This document shows, piece after piece, positions 27,179 through 35,908 of a stretch of DNA of 64,000 nt. The position numbers and the translations under genes were made by a program. The stretch is from Moraxella nasibovis (lineage in GTDB: Bacteria > Pseudomonadota > Gammaproteobacteria > Pseudomonadales > Moraxellaceae). Each line of letters starts with the position of its first letter. Within the stretch, counting starts at the first letter, position 1. The stretch lies in contig NZ_CP089975.1 of NCBI RefSeq assembly GCF_029581575.1, positions 1,178,001 to 1,242,000 of the forward strand, read 5' to 3'. The notes beneath the pieces were generated by a model. It ran no database searches, was not told where the DNA came from, and saw only the letters and a program-made list of their open reading frames with translations.

Positions 27179-27197
27179 CTCTTTTAATGTCATCAAA

Positions 27198-28265
27198 TCA
27201 CAGCTTTGCCAGCACCGCATCACCCATTTCACTACAACTCACAAGTGTCGTGCCATCTTCATAAATGTCCGCCGTGCGTAGTCCGTCCGCCAGCACCGCT
27301 TGTACGGCATTTTCTACTTGCTTGGCACGGGTTTCGTCATTTAGGCTATACCGCAAAAGCATTGCCAACGACAAAATGGTTGCCAATGGGTTCGCCTTAT
27401 TTTGCCCTGCGATATCAGGCGCAGAGCCGTGCGATGGCTCGTACAAACCCTTACCATTTTCATCAAGGCTTGCCGACGGGAGCATGCCGATAGAACCTGT
27501 CAGCATTGACGCTTGGTCGGACAAAATATCGCCAAAGATATTTCCTGTCGCCACCACATCAAATTGCTTGGGGGCTTTAACCAGTTGCATAGCACAATTA
27601 TCCACATACATATGGCTAAGCTCGACATCTGGATAGTCTTTTGCCACTTCATTAAAAATTTCTTTCCAAAGTTCAGTCGTTTCTAATACATTGGCTTTAT
27701 CCACCGAACACAATTTTTTATTTCGTTTTTGAGCAGATTCAAATGACACTTTGGCAATACGGCGAATTTCACTCTCGCTATATCGCATGGTATTAAAGCC
27801 TTCACGCTCGCCTTTATCGTTGGTAATAATGCCACGAGGCTCGCCAAAATAAATATCGCCCGTTAATTCACGCACGATTAAAATATCCAGTCCTGCTACC
27901 ACCTCACTTTTTAAAGTGGACGCATTGGCAAGCTCTTTATACAAAATGGCAGGGCGTAAATTGGCAAATAAATTTAAATCTTTACGAATTGCCAACAGCC
28001 CCCGTTCTGGGCGTAATGGACGCTCTAAATTGTCATATTGCGGACTGCCTACCGCCCCCAATAATACCGCATCGGCTTTGCGGACGATTTCTTGGGTTTC
28101 GGCTGGATATGGCACACCATAAGCATCATAGGCTTCTCCGCCCAATTTGGCATATTCATAGCTTGCCTGTAAGCCATTTTGGATAAGTTTATCCAATACT
28201 TTAACCGCTTGGGCGACAATTTCAGGTCCAATACCATCGCCATTTAGGATTGCAATGTGTTTCAT
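27198..28265 (-). CDS. leuB: 3-isopropylmalate dehydrogenase
   Basis: Oxidatively decarboxylates 3-isopropylmalate to 2-oxoisocaproate, the third step of leucine synthesis. The N-terminus [17 protein letters not shown] is standard, [14 protein letters not shown] is the substrate loop, [16 protein letters not shown] contains the metal-binding Asp region, and [20 protein letters not shown] is the NAD site. 355 residues. AAGGA precedes the ATG. It is the last gene of the interrupted leu cluster and ends at a terminator. Confidence 0.97.
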   Translation of the reverse strand: MKHIAILNGDGIGPEIVAQAVKVLDKLIQNGLQASYEYAKLGGEAYDAYGVPYPAETQEIVRKADAVLLGAVGSPQYDNLERPLRPERGLLAIRKDLNLFANLRPAILYKELANASTLKSEVVAGLDILIVRELTGDIYFGEPRGIITNDKGEREGFNTMRYSESEIRRIAKVSFESAQKRNKKLCSVDKANVLETTELWKEIFNEVAKDYPDVELSHMYVDNCAMQLVKAPKQFDVVATGNIFGDILSDQASMLTGSIGMLPSASLDENGKGLYEPSHGSAPDIAGQNKANPLATILSLAMLLRYSLNDETRAKQVENAVQAVLADGLRTADIYEDGTTLVSCSEMGDAVLAKL

Positions 28266-28289
28266 AAATATTCCTTAATTTAAATCAAT

Positions 28290-28586
28290 TTAACCAAAAG
28301 TAATTGCATATTGCAAATGACAATTTTCTTTTTTAAATTTTTCAAAGGCTTGGCGATACCAATTTGGGTCATTGGCGGATAATCCATAATCTTCATAAAT
28401 TTCCACCCCAAAGAATTCGCCATCTAAAAATGGTTCAATGCCCCAAATGTTAATATTTTTCTGTTCTGCACGATTAAGAACAATTTCAAAATCGCTTTCA
28501 GAAACATAAATAATACTTGGCACATCAAAACCATTATTTAAATTGGTTAAACCTTCAAATAAATAATTTGCAATATTAAAAGTCAT
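28290..28586 (-). CDS. Hypothetical protein between leuD and leuB
   Basis: Not recognised. A 98-residue acidic soluble protein without signal peptide. It starts one base after the leuD stop and ends 24 bases before leuB, so it must be co-transcribed with them. Notable segments are VPSIIYVSESDFEIVLNRAEQ and FFGVEIYEDYGLSANDPNWYRQAF. Base composition is AT-rich like the rest of the cluster. Nothing shows a role in leucine synthesis; it may be a passenger. Confidence 0.7.
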   Translation of the reverse strand: MTFNIANYLFEGLTNLNNGFDVPSIIYVSESDFEIVLNRAEQKNINIWGIEPFLDGEFFGVEIYEDYGLSANDPNWYRQAFEKFKKENCHLQYAITFG

Positions 28587-28587
28587 A

Positions 28588-29238
28588 TTAAGCTGTCAAC
28601 TCTCTAAACACCCAAGGTCTCTCCGCACGGGCTTTTTCCTCAAAGGCTTTAATAGCATCGGCATTTTGCAAAGTCAAACCAATATCGTCCAAGCCATTTA
28701 ATAAACAATGTTTACGAAATGCGTCCACTTCAAAAGTATATTCTTTGCCACTTGGCGAAATCACCTTTTGATTTTCTAAATCCACGGTTAATTGATAGCC
28801 GACATTATCAAAACATTCTTTAAATAACTCATCAACTTCGCTTTCAGAAAGAATGACAGGAAGCATACCGTTTTTAAAACAGTTATTAAAGAAAATATCC
28901 GCAAAACTTGGGGCAATCACGGTACGAAAACCGTATTCATTTAATGCCCAAGGGGCGTGTTCACGGCTAGAACCACAGCCAAAATTGGTACGAGCAAGCA
29001 AAATCGTTGCCCCTTGATAGCGTTCTTGATTTAACACAAAATCAGTATTTTTTGGGCGTTTTGAAATGTCTTGCCCCAGAAAGCCCTCGTCCAAATAACG
29101 CAATTCGTCAAATAAATTATCGCCAAAGCCTGTGCGTTTAATGGATTTTAAAAACTGCTTAGGGATAATCAAATCCGTATCCACATTGGCACGGTCTAGG
29201 GGGGCAACAATGCCGATTTCGGTGGTGTATTGTTTCAT
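28588..29238 (-). CDS. leuD: 3-isopropylmalate dehydratase small subunit
   Basis: Forms isopropylmalate isomerase with LeuC and converts 2- to 3-isopropylmalate. [23 protein letters not shown] at the N-terminus and [31 protein letters not shown] in the middle are the family hallmarks. 216 residues. Unlike the usual adjacent leuC-leuD arrangement, about 1.6 kb of other genes separates it from leuC here. Confidence 0.97.
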   Translation of the reverse strand: MKQYTTEIGIVAPLDRANVDTDLIIPKQFLKSIKRTGFGDNLFDELRYLDEGFLGQDISKRPKNTDFVLNQERYQGATILLARTNFGCGSSREHAPWALNEYGFRTVIAPSFADIFFNNCFKNGMLPVILSESEVDELFKECFDNVGYQLTVDLENQKVISPSGKEYTFEVDAFRKHCLLNGLDDIGLTLQNADAIKAFEEKARAERPWVFRELTA

Positions 29239-29262
29239 AATATTTGCCTTTTAATTAAAATC

Positions 29263-29796
29263 TTACCAATGATAATAAGCCGTCAAACTTGCTGTTGCCA
29301 ATACCTTGCCATTTAAATTAAAGCCGAGTACCGCAGGGCTAATGGTATTTGGTAAATCCAGCATTTCATTTAGAGCATATAGGGTAAAAATATAACGGTG
29401 CGGTTTATCGCCCTGCGGGGGAAATGCCCCAATAAAGCCGTCAAGAGAAGCATCATTTTTTAATTCCAAAATGCCATTGCCAAACTCATTGGATTTGCCT
29501 TTTGGTAATTCATTCCAATCGGCTGGAATATTAAACGCATTCCAATGCCAAAAACCACAGCCTGTTGGGGCGTCAGGGTCGTACATTGTTAGCACAAAAC
29601 TTTTGGTATCTTTTGGAGCGTTTTGCCATTTAAGGTTTGGGCTTATGTTATTGCCTGCATACCCCCAAATATTGGCGACATAATCATTAGACAGTGTACT
29701 GTTTGGGGCAATCTCATCGCACGATAAAGTCATTTCGCCTTGTGGTTGGGCGGGCTGGCGGACTTCTAAATAGGGGTTTTGGGCTAAATCATTCAT
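29263..29796 (-). CDS. YbhB/YbcL-type PEBP (Raf kinase inhibitor-like) protein
   Basis: A cytosolic phosphatidylethanolamine-binding-protein fold of unknown role in bacteria. The ligand-pocket motif MYDPDAPTGCGFWHWNAFNIP and the HRYIFTLYALNEMLDLP block are diagnostic. 177 residues. AAGG precedes the ATG. It lies in the leu cluster, 24 bases before leuD, probably as a co-transcribed passenger. Confidence 0.88.
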   Translation of the reverse strand: MNDLAQNPYLEVRQPAQPQGEMTLSCDEIAPNSTLSNDYVANIWGYAGNNISPNLKWQNAPKDTKSFVLTMYDPDAPTGCGFWHWNAFNIPADWNELPKGKSNEFGNGILELKNDASLDGFIGAFPPQGDKPHRYIFTLYALNEMLDLPNTISPAVLGFNLNGKVLATASLTAYYHW

Positions 29797-29909
29797 AAAA
29801 TTTTCCTTTTAACAATTAAATTCATCAATTTCTATGGGGTCGGCGATTAGGGTTGTGATAAGCTCGGAATAATTCAGCATTTAAAATCATACAAGTTTTA
29901 ATGAAAAGT

Positions 29910-30299
29910 TTACCAAACACAATGTTTATAATGTTTAGTCAAGTTTTCATCTTTGCTGATTAAAACGCTGTTATCTAGCATTGCGTGAGCGACAATTAAA
30001 CGGTCAAACGCATCACGGGTAAAATCACAAGTTAAAGCAACATTGACAATATCTAGCCAATTCTTTTGGCAAATATTTAAATGCAAAACTTGCTTTAATG
30101 AATTTATCACTTGGTCAGGCGGAGCATTTACTCGCTTTTTATCGTAAAGATACTGCAATTCCAATTTAACCATTGGCGAAATTAGCAAATAATTATGCTG
30201 TAATATTTGCAACACCTGGTTTGAAAATTTATGCAGTTCTTTGGCATAAAGCCAAACCACTGCGTGCGTATCCAAATAAATACTATCGTGGGAAATCAA
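29910..30299 (-). CDS. PIN-domain toxin (VapC-like)
   Basis: A predicted ribonuclease toxin of a type II toxin-antitoxin system, 129 residues. PIN acidic residues are visible as YLDTHAVVW (Asp10), the Glu in VKLELQYLY (about 44), and FTRDAFDRLIVAHAMLDNSVLISKDENL with the third and fourth acidic positions. Its start overlaps the antitoxin gene by 17 bases, the usual coupling. It is embedded in the leu cluster, which is an unusual place. The substrate RNA cannot be predicted. Confidence 0.85.
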   Translation of the reverse strand: MISHDSIYLDTHAVVWLYAKELHKFSNQVLQILQHNYLLISPMVKLELQYLYDKKRVNAPPDQVINSLKQVLHLNICQKNWLDIVNVALTCDFTRDAFDRLIVAHAMLDNSVLISKDENLTKHYKHCVW

Positions 30300-30498
30300 G
30301 ATTTAATTCCTTTTCCCAATTTAAATTTACCAAGTCATCAGAATTACCATTCACATAATTTGGGTGAGCGGTTAATTTGGATAAATCATTTAACGGTTTT
30401 TTTGCAATTGATTTTTGTAATTGCTCAATGATTTGCATTTGATGACTAGCATCTAATTGCTGTGCCATTGTAACAATTTGGGCAACTGTAACAGGCAT
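30283..30498 (-). CDS. Antitoxin of the PIN-domain toxin (VapB-like)
   Basis: A 71-residue protein encoded directly upstream of and overlapping the PIN toxin gene. The N-terminal half (VAQIVTMAQQLDASHQMQIIEQLQKSI) is helical and could dimerise. The C-terminal part, NLNWEKELNLDFPR, could wrap the toxin. It has no clear AbrB or ribbon-helix-helix signature, so DNA-binding type is uncertain. Assigned by position. AGGAG precedes the ATG. Confidence 0.75.
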   Translation of the reverse strand: MPVTVAQIVTMAQQLDASHQMQIIEQLQKSIAKKPLNDLSKLTAHPNYVNGNSDDLVNLNWEKELNLDFPR

Positions 30499-30557
30499 CG
30501 CTTACTCCTTTTATTTAATTGAGATTTTGTGAATTTAAAATATTTTACCAATACTAA

Positions 30558-30884
30558 TCAAGTCCACATTGTCCAACGCACATCAATTAGGCGTTTTAGC
30601 ATTTCATTTTCCAATTCATTATTTTCCCAATTTGGTAAATTTTTAACTTCTTCACTATTGTATTTTTGCCACCAATCATATAAAAACAACATTTCTTGTT
30701 TGGCAAGTTTACGATTTTCATCTTCTTCCCAATCAATAAAATCTTCAATATCTTTATTGATAAAGCTGGTTTCTTCGTGAATAAAATTAACGAGCAGTTG
30801 AAAACAGGCGTGCAATAACACGCCGTCTTTATCATACCATTCTTGATTGAGCGTATCAATCTTTAAAAGGTTGCTCGGTTTCAA
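30558..30884 (-). CDS. Hypothetical protein directly after leuC
   Basis: Not recognised. 108 acidic residues with many Trp and Glu, including EWYDKDGVLLHACFQLLVNFIHEE. The WxDxDxxLLHAxFQLLVxFxExE layout resembles small proteins I have seen in phage and accessory loci, without a known function. The start is a TTG immediately after the leuC stop (TAA TTG), with GGTGG upstream inside leuC, indicating coupled translation. No ATG lies near. Confidence 0.65.
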   Translation of the reverse strand: MKPSNLLKIDTLNQEWYDKDGVLLHACFQLLVNFIHEETSFINKDIEDFIDWEEDENRKLAKQEMLFLYDWWQKYNSEEVKNLPNWENNELENEMLKRLIDVRWTMWT

Positions 30885-32321
30885 TTACGCCACCGTTCTG
30901 ACATCCACAAAATGCCCATAAATCGCCGCCGCTGCTGCCATTGCAGGGCTAACCAAGTGCGTGCGACCGCCATTACCTTGACGACCTTCAAAGTTACGGT
31001 TTGATGTACTGGCACAATGCTCGCCTGATTGCAGTTTATCGGCATTCATCGCAAGGCACATTGAGCAACCTGGTTCACGCCATTCAAAACCTGCGTCCAA
31101 GAAAATCTTGTCCAAACCTTCTCGTTCAGCTTGTTTTTTAACCTGTCCAGAACCTGCCACTACCATTGCTTGCTTGATGGTTGGAGCGACTTTTTTGCCC
31201 TTGGCGATGGCTGCCGCCTCACGCAAATCTTCAATACGAGAGTTGGTACAAGAACCAATAAAAACTCGATCAAGGGTAATGTCAGACAATGATTGACCTG
31301 CCGTCAAGCCCATATATTGATAGGCACGCGTCCAGTCATTTTTTTGCACATCGTCGCGCGCCATATCAAGTGTTGGCACATTGGCGGACACAGGAATGAC
31401 CATTTCAGGCGAAGTTCCCCACGAAATTTGTGGTTCAATTTCATCACCATTTAGCACCACCACCGCATCAAAATGAGCGTCATCATCAGAATGCAAAGTG
31501 TTCCAATAGGCAACGGCTTTATCCCAGTTCTCGCCTGTCGGAGCATACGGACGACCTTTGACATAGTCAATGGTCTTGTCATCAACCGCCACAAGCCCCA
31601 CCCTTGCACCGCCTTCAATCGCCATATTGCAGACGGTCATACGCCCTTCAATGGACATATCACGGAACACTTGTCCACCAAATTCAATGGCATAGCCCGT
31701 CCCACCTGCCGTGCCGATTTTGCCAATAATCGCCAAAATCACATCTTTGGGCGTAACGCCTTTGCCAAGTTTGCCGTCCACACGCACGAGCATATTTTTC
31801 ATTTTCTTTTGCACAAGGCATTGCGTGGCAAGCACGTGTTCTACTTCACTGGTGCCAATGCCGTGAGCCAAACAGCCCAAAGCCCCATGCGTGGCGGTAT
31901 GACTGTCGCCACACACCACCGTCATACCTGGTAAAGTCAGCCCCTGCTCAGGCCCAACAACGTGGACAATGCCTTGACGCTCGTCATTGATGCCAAATTG
32001 CACGACATTAAAGGTTTTGCAGTTGTCGTCCAAAGTTTTGACTTGAATGCGAGAAGTGTCGTCTTCAATGCCCGAAATGCCCTCTGAACGCTCCTTTGTG
32101 GAAGTCGGCACATTGTGGTCAGGTGTGGCGATGTTCGCCGACAGTCGCCAAGGGTTACGCCCGGCAAGTTGCAGACCTTCAAAGGCTTGCGGGCTGGTGA
32201 CTTCATGCAATAATTGACGGTCAATATAAATAAGCGATGAACCATCATCACGCTGTTTAACCAAATGGTCGTCCCAAAGTTTGTCGTAAAGGGTTTTGCC
32301 AGTTGTTTGAGTGCCTGCCAT
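30885..32321 (-). CDS. leuC: 3-isopropylmalate dehydratase large subunit
   Basis: An aconitase-family 4Fe-4S enzyme, the partner of Leu[44 protein letters not shown] and [13 protein letters not shown] hold the three cluster cysteines. 478 residues. It is the first gene of the cluster, divergent from a LysR regulator, with an extended -10 and a dyad upstream. Confidence 0.97.
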   Translation of the reverse strand: MAGTQTTGKTLYDKLWDDHLVKQRDDGSSLIYIDRQLLHEVTSPQAFEGLQLAGRNPWRLSANIATPDHNVPTSTKERSEGISGIEDDTSRIQVKTLDDNCKTFNVVQFGINDERQGIVHVVGPEQGLTLPGMTVVCGDSHTATHGALGCLAHGIGTSEVEHVLATQCLVQKKMKNMLVRVDGKLGKGVTPKDVILAIIGKIGTAGGTGYAIEFGGQVFRDMSIEGRMTVCNMAIEGGARVGLVAVDDKTIDYVKGRPYAPTGENWDKAVAYWNTLHSDDDAHFDAVVVLNGDEIEPQISWGTSPEMVIPVSANVPTLDMARDDVQKNDWTRAYQYMGLTAGQSLSDITLDRVFIGSCTNSRIEDLREAAAIAKGKKVAPTIKQAMVVAGSGQVKKQAEREGLDKIFLDAGFEWREPGCSMCLAMNADKLQSGEHCASTSNRNFEGRQGNGGRTHLVSPAMAAAAAIYGHFVDVRTVA

Positions 32322-32375
32322 TATAATTCTCCGCTGTTTAAAATTAACTTAAATGGTCTGGGTAAAATTTTCATC

Positions 32376-32384
32376 ATTATATCA
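32376..32384 (-). promoter_or_regulatory. Extended -10 promoter of leuC
   Basis: On the minus strand this reads TGATATAAT, a perfect extended -10. It would start transcription about 50 bases before leuC. The dyad at 32393-32420 covers the matching -35 region. Confidence 0.55.
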
Positions 32385-32392
32385 TAAAATTT

Positions 32393-32420
32393 TGATAAAA
32401 ATAGTTTATAATTTTTATCA
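32393..32420. promoter_or_regulatory. Perfect dyad between leuC and the LysR gene
   Basis: Ten-base arms TGATAAAAAT and ATTTTTATCA are exact inverted repeats with an eight-base spacer. Position (over the leuC -35 region, in the leuC-lysR divergent gap) and type (AT-rich dyad containing T-N11-A spacings) suit a LysR-family operator. Confidence 0.6.
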
Positions 32421-32571
32421 CTTAGAAAAACGATTGGTAATAAATAAAAATGCAGCCAAACCTTTTTTCATGGGATTATTTTGTAACAATAAATAAAAAA
32501 ATAAAATATTTATTTATTTCCAAACTTTTTTTTATTAAAATAAGCAACATTCAATTTTATGGAAATGACTT

Positions 32572-33444
32572 ATGAACACCATCAATCTCACGACTTTCGC
32601 CACGGTCATGCAGACTGGCAGCATTTCTGGTGCGGCTGAAAAGCTGTTCATCACTCAGCCTGCGGTAAGTAAGCGCATCAAAAACCTAGAAAGTGAGTTT
32701 GGCGTGACGCTATTTGACACGGTCGGTCGAGGCATCATCGCCACCCCTGCGGCACATGAGCTGCTGCCCTATGCCAAAAAATGGCTTGATGATTATGAAT
32801 CTTGCCGTGCAAGCTTGCAGCACTCCAAAGAGACCGCCAGCGGCAAGCTTGTCATCGGCACCAGTCATCACATCGGCTTGCACCATCTCGCCCCAGTGCT
32901 AAAGCGCTTTATCCAGACTTATCCTGCGGTGCAGCTTGAAGTGCAATTCATGGACTCAGAAGAGGCGCATAAAGCGGTGCTTGATGGCGATGTCAGCTTG
33001 GCGTTTTTAACCCTGCCGCCCACTTATGATTTGCGTCTAAATTATCACACGCTATGGAGCGATCCTTTGTACTTTGTGACAGGGACATTAAGCTCACTGG
33101 CTCAAAAAAACAATGTCACCCTGCTCCAACTGGCGCATCACCCTGCCATCTTACCTGCGGCGAATACCTTCACGAGTCAAATTACACTTGCCGAATTTAA
33201 CCGCCACAATCTGCGCCCCTACGCCACCATGACCACCAACCCTTTGGAGTCCATCAGAATGCTTGTTTCCATTGGGCTGGGCTGGTCGGTGCTGCCTGAG
33301 ACATTGATCAATCAAGATTTGGTGAAAATCGACATGGCAGAAGATTTTGAGCTGCAAAGACATCTGGGCGTAGTTGTCAATCCAAACCTCACACGCTCAG
33401 CCAGCACGCAAGCCTTGATGGACATGCTGTCTATCGCAGAATGA
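32572..33444 (+). CDS. LysR-family transcriptional regulator (probable leu regulator)
   Basis: 290 residues. The N-terminal winged helix-turn-helix is plain: FATVMQTGSISGAAEKLFITQPAVSKRIKNLESEFGVTLFDTVGRG (about residues 9-54). A substrate-binding co-inducer domain follows from about 90. It is divergent from leuC with a perfect dyad between them, the usual arrangement when a LysR protein controls its neighbour and itself. The ligand is unknown; a leucine-pathway intermediate is a reasonable guess. Confidence 0.9.
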   Translation: MNTINLTTFATVMQTGSISGAAEKLFITQPAVSKRIKNLESEFGVTLFDTVGRGIIATPAAHELLPYAKKWLDDYESCRASLQHSKETASGKLVIGTSHHIGLHHLAPVLKRFIQTYPAVQLEVQFMDSEEAHKAVLDGDVSLAFLTLPPTYDLRLNYHTLWSDPLYFVTGTLSSLAQKNNVTLLQLAHHPAILPAANTFTSQITLAEFNRHNLRPYATMTTNPLESIRMLVSIGLGWSVLPETLINQDLVKIDMAEDFELQRHLGVVVNPNLTRSASTQALMDMLSIAE

Positions 33445-33496
33445 CGATGAGCGGGCAAGGACTGCGCCCCCTTGCCCAAAAATTACCGCAAGGTCA

Positions 33497-34123
33497 TCAA
33501 AAGCCCGACAGCTGTTTTAAGGCGGCTTTTAATAATGCAGAGGTATTGATCTCTTCTAAGTCAACTTGGGCTTTTTTGATGGCAGATTGCGCCTCTTTTT
33601 CCTTATAACCCAGCCCAATCAAAGCACTTTCCACCTCGGCGATGGCGTGCATTTGGTTGCTTTGGCTGACATTGGTATCAAAAAACTCGCCCTGTCCGCC
33701 AAACTCCACCATGCTGCCGAACTCGCCAAGCTTGCCTTTAAGCTCTATGATGAGTCGTTGGGCGGTTTTTTTGCCAATGCCTGGAATGCGCACCAAAGCA
33801 GAATCATCTTCTTGCTCTACCGCACGCTTAAGCTCGCTGGCGGACAATGCAGAGAGCATGGCAAGTGCCATTTTTGCGCCCACGCCATTAATTTTGATGA
33901 GTTTTCTAAACACATCACGGTCTTGTTTGTCGACAAAGCCATACAAAAGCTGTGCATCTTCTCGCACATGCAGGTGCGTATGAATCAACACTTCGCCATT
34001 TAATGACAACTGACAAAAGGCAGGAATGGGCAATTCAATCTCATAGCCCACACCACTTGCCGTCATCACACACGCCATCGGTGCATTGAGCTGACACACC
34101 AAGCCTTTAACCATTCCAATCAT
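33497..34123 (-). CDS. ruvA: Holliday junction branch migration protein RuvA
   Basis: Binds the four-way junction and loads the RuvB motor. 208 residues from the ATG at 34123 (MIGMVKGLVCQL), which has GGGAG at good spacing; the upstream extension lacks family similarity. Helix-hairpin-helix segments are LIKINGVGAKMALAMLSAL and LVRIPGIGKKTAQRLIIELKGKL. The C-terminal domain ALIGLGYKEKEAQSAI contacts RuvB. ruvB and ruvC are not in the window. Confidence 0.96.
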   Translation of the reverse strand: MIGMVKGLVCQLNAPMACVMTASGVGYEIELPIPAFCQLSLNGEVLIHTHLHVREDAQLLYGFVDKQDRDVFRKLIKINGVGAKMALAMLSALSASELKRAVEQEDDSALVRIPGIGKKTAQRLIIELKGKLGEFGSMVEFGGQGEFFDTNVSQSNQMHAIAEVESALIGLGYKEKEAQSAIKKAQVDLEEINTSALLKAALKQLSGF

Positions 34124-34175
34124 TTCACACTCCCAATTCTTACCACGCCACCACAGAACAATAACAACCACAAAA

Positions 34176-34201
34176 TAAGGGCGTAAACTCTTACGCCCTT
34201 A
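34176..34201 (-). terminator. Terminator after fba
   Basis: A perfect 11-base stem TAAGGGCGTAA / TTACGCCCTTA with loop ACTC. On the minus strand it is followed by a short T-containing stretch. It also separates fba from ruvA. Confidence 0.75.
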
Positions 34202-34217
34202 TGTCATTAGCAATGAA

Positions 34218-35255
34218 TTATTTGTAATATTCTACCATTTTTTCAAGTGAAATTGGGCGAATCTTACTGGCATTACCTGCCGCACCGAAAGCTTCATAAC
34301 GAGCCACGCAGATCTCTTCCATCGCTTTCATCGATGCCGCCAGATATTTGCGTGGGTCAAATTCTGCTGGATGGTCATTTAAGAATTTACGGATCGCACC
34401 CGTGCTTGCCAAACGCAAATCGGTGTCAATGTTAATCTTGCGCACGCCGTGCTTGATGGCATCAACCAGCTGCTCAACTGGCACACCATAAGTTTCGCCG
34501 ATTTGACCGCCGTTTTCGTTGATGATTTGTAGCCATTCTTGTGGCACAGAGCTTGAGCCGTGCATCACAAGGTGCGTGTTTGGCAAAGCTTCATGAATCT
34601 CTTTAATGCGGTCGATTGCTAGAATGTCGCCAGTAGGCGGACGAGTGAATTTGTACGCACCGTGCGAAGTACCCACCGCAATGGCGAGTGCATCGACATT
34701 GGTATCAGCGACAAACTGGCGAGCTTCTTCCACCGAAGTCAAAAGCTGGCTGTGATCTAGCACGCCTTCTGCACCCACACCATCTTCTTCGCCTGCCATG
34801 CCAGTCTCAAGACTGCCCAAACAGCCGATTTCGCCTTCAACAGACACGCCACAAGCATGCGCCATTTTGACGACTTCACGAGTCACTGACACATTGTAGT
34901 CGTAGTCGGCTGGCGTTTTGCCGTCTTCTTTTAAAGAGCCGTCCATCATTACCGAGCTAAAGCCAAGCTGGATTGAGCGCTGGCAAACGGCTGGGCTGGT
35001 GCCGTGGTCTTGGTGCATGACGACAGGAATGTGCGGCCACTCTTCAATGGCTGACAAAATCAAATGACGCAAAAAGGGCGCGCCTGCGTACTTTCTTGCG
35101 CCTGCCGATGCTTGTACGATCACAGGCGAATCGGTCTTGTCTGCTGCCATCATGATGGCACGCATTTGTTCTAGGTTATTGACATTAAATGCAGGTAAAC
35201 CATAAGCATGCTCGCCTGCGTGGTCAAGTAGCTGACGAAGTGATACTAATGCCAT
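34218..35255 (-). CDS. fba: Fructose-bisphosphate aldolase, class II
   Basis: Reversibly joins glyceraldehyde-3-phosphate and dihydroxyacetone phosphate; in this organism probably gluconeogenic. Zinc-site segments are [28 protein letters not shown] and [32 protein letters not shown] and [23 protein letters not shown] complete the match. 345 residues. An extended -10 (TGTTATAAT) lies about 50 bases upstream. pgk is two genes further upstream on the same strand. Confidence 0.96.
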   Translation of the reverse strand: MALVSLRQLLDHAGEHAYGLPAFNVNNLEQMRAIMMAADKTDSPVIVQASAGARKYAGAPFLRHLILSAIEEWPHIPVVMHQDHGTSPAVCQRSIQLGFSSVMMDGSLKEDGKTPADYDYNVSVTREVVKMAHACGVSVEGEIGCLGSLETGMAGEEDGVGAEGVLDHSQLLTSVEEARQFVADTNVDALAIAVGTSHGAYKFTRPPTGDILAIDRIKEIHEALPNTHLVMHGSSSVPQEWLQIINENGGQIGETYGVPVEQLVDAIKHGVRKINIDTDLRLASTGAIRKFLNDHPAEFDPRKYLAASMKAMEEICVARYEAFGAAGNASKIRPISLEKMVEYYK

Positions 35256-35307
35256 AAAAAAGCTCCTAAATGCTCGTTATAAAGTTATAAATAAATACCT
35301 TTGGAGG

Positions 35308-35316
35308 ATTATAACA
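35308..35316 (-). promoter_or_regulatory. Extended -10 promoter of fba
   Basis: The minus strand reads TGTTATAAT, TG-N-TATAAT, 53-61 bases before the fba start. Confidence 0.5.
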
Positions 35317-35359
35317 AAAATTTAAGAATTTATCAGCATAAATCCGATAAATTCATCAA

Positions 35360-35388
35360 AAAAGCCCGACAAAATCTTGCGGGCTTTT
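35360..35388 (-). terminator. Terminator after the small lipoprotein gene
   Basis: A nine-base stem AAAAGCCCG / CGGGCTTTT around an 11-base loop, ending in a T run on the minus strand, 20 bases beyond the stop codon at 35408. Confidence 0.8.
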
Positions 35389-35407
35389 GGGTGAGTGTAC
35401 CATAGAA

Positions 35408-35716
35408 TCAGTACTTTTGCTCTTCAGGCACTTGAGATTCGGCGCTGTTTGGGTTGGTGGCGGCATCTGCTCTGGCACCCACTTCTTTGGCAACCTCAGA
35501 AGTCGTATCGGCGGCTGCTTGCACGGCATTTTTGGTAGTTTCAGCAGCACTTTGAGCGGCTGACTCTGCCTCTTTGGCGACTTGACTGGTATTGGCTGCG
35601 ATGTCAGTCTTAGCGGCTTCCACAGTTTCACTAGCCTTATCTTTAGTTTGTTGGCTGCACGCCGACAAAACAGCCAAAATGCCAATGGTAGATGCGGCGA
35701 TGAGTAGTTTTTTCAT
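35408..35716 (-). CDS. Small helical lipoprotein
   Basis: About 102 residues. A type II signal peptide MKKLLIAASTIGILAVLSAC ends in the lipobox LSAC. The rest is one long, charged, Ala-rich amphipathic helix with repeated pieces such as VAKEAESAAQSAAETTKNAVQAAADTT, like LEA or entericidin-type stress proteins. Function unknown. The ATG at 35716 has GAGAG upstream; a TTG five codons earlier is less likely. It lies between pgk and fba as a separate short unit. Confidence 0.8.
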   Translation of the reverse strand: MKKLLIAASTIGILAVLSACSQQTKDKASETVEAAKTDIAANTSQVAKEAESAAQSAAETTKNAVQAAADTTSEVAKEVGARADAATNPNSAESQVPEEQKY

Positions 35717-35778
35717 AATGACAGCTCTCAAATTTTAATCTTATACGGTCTTATACGACCTATAACCATTTGCTAATC

Positions 35779-35818
35779 GCACAAAATGGATGTAGCGCAT
35801 CGCCCATCCATTTTGTGC
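35779..35818. repeat. Perfect 14-bp inverted repeat downstream of pgk
   Basis: GCACAAAATGGATG and CATCCATTTTGTGC are exact inverted copies with a 12-base loop TAGCGCATCGCC. The hairpin has no T tract on either side, so it is not a standard intrinsic terminator. It may be a REP-like element or a processing or termination site after pgk. Confidence 0.6.
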
Positions 35819-35908
35819 TTAATTGCTATTAGTTTAGCTTTGTCAATGAAAATTTACAAGACCTAATCTAAAAAATGCAACAAAATTTAACAAAATAGTT
35901 TGAATGAG

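Noticed and set aside
33453-33477. Hairpin GGGCAAGG / CCTTGCCC between the lysR and ruvA genes
   Set aside because: Strong stem but no T tract on either strand, so I did not call it a terminator.
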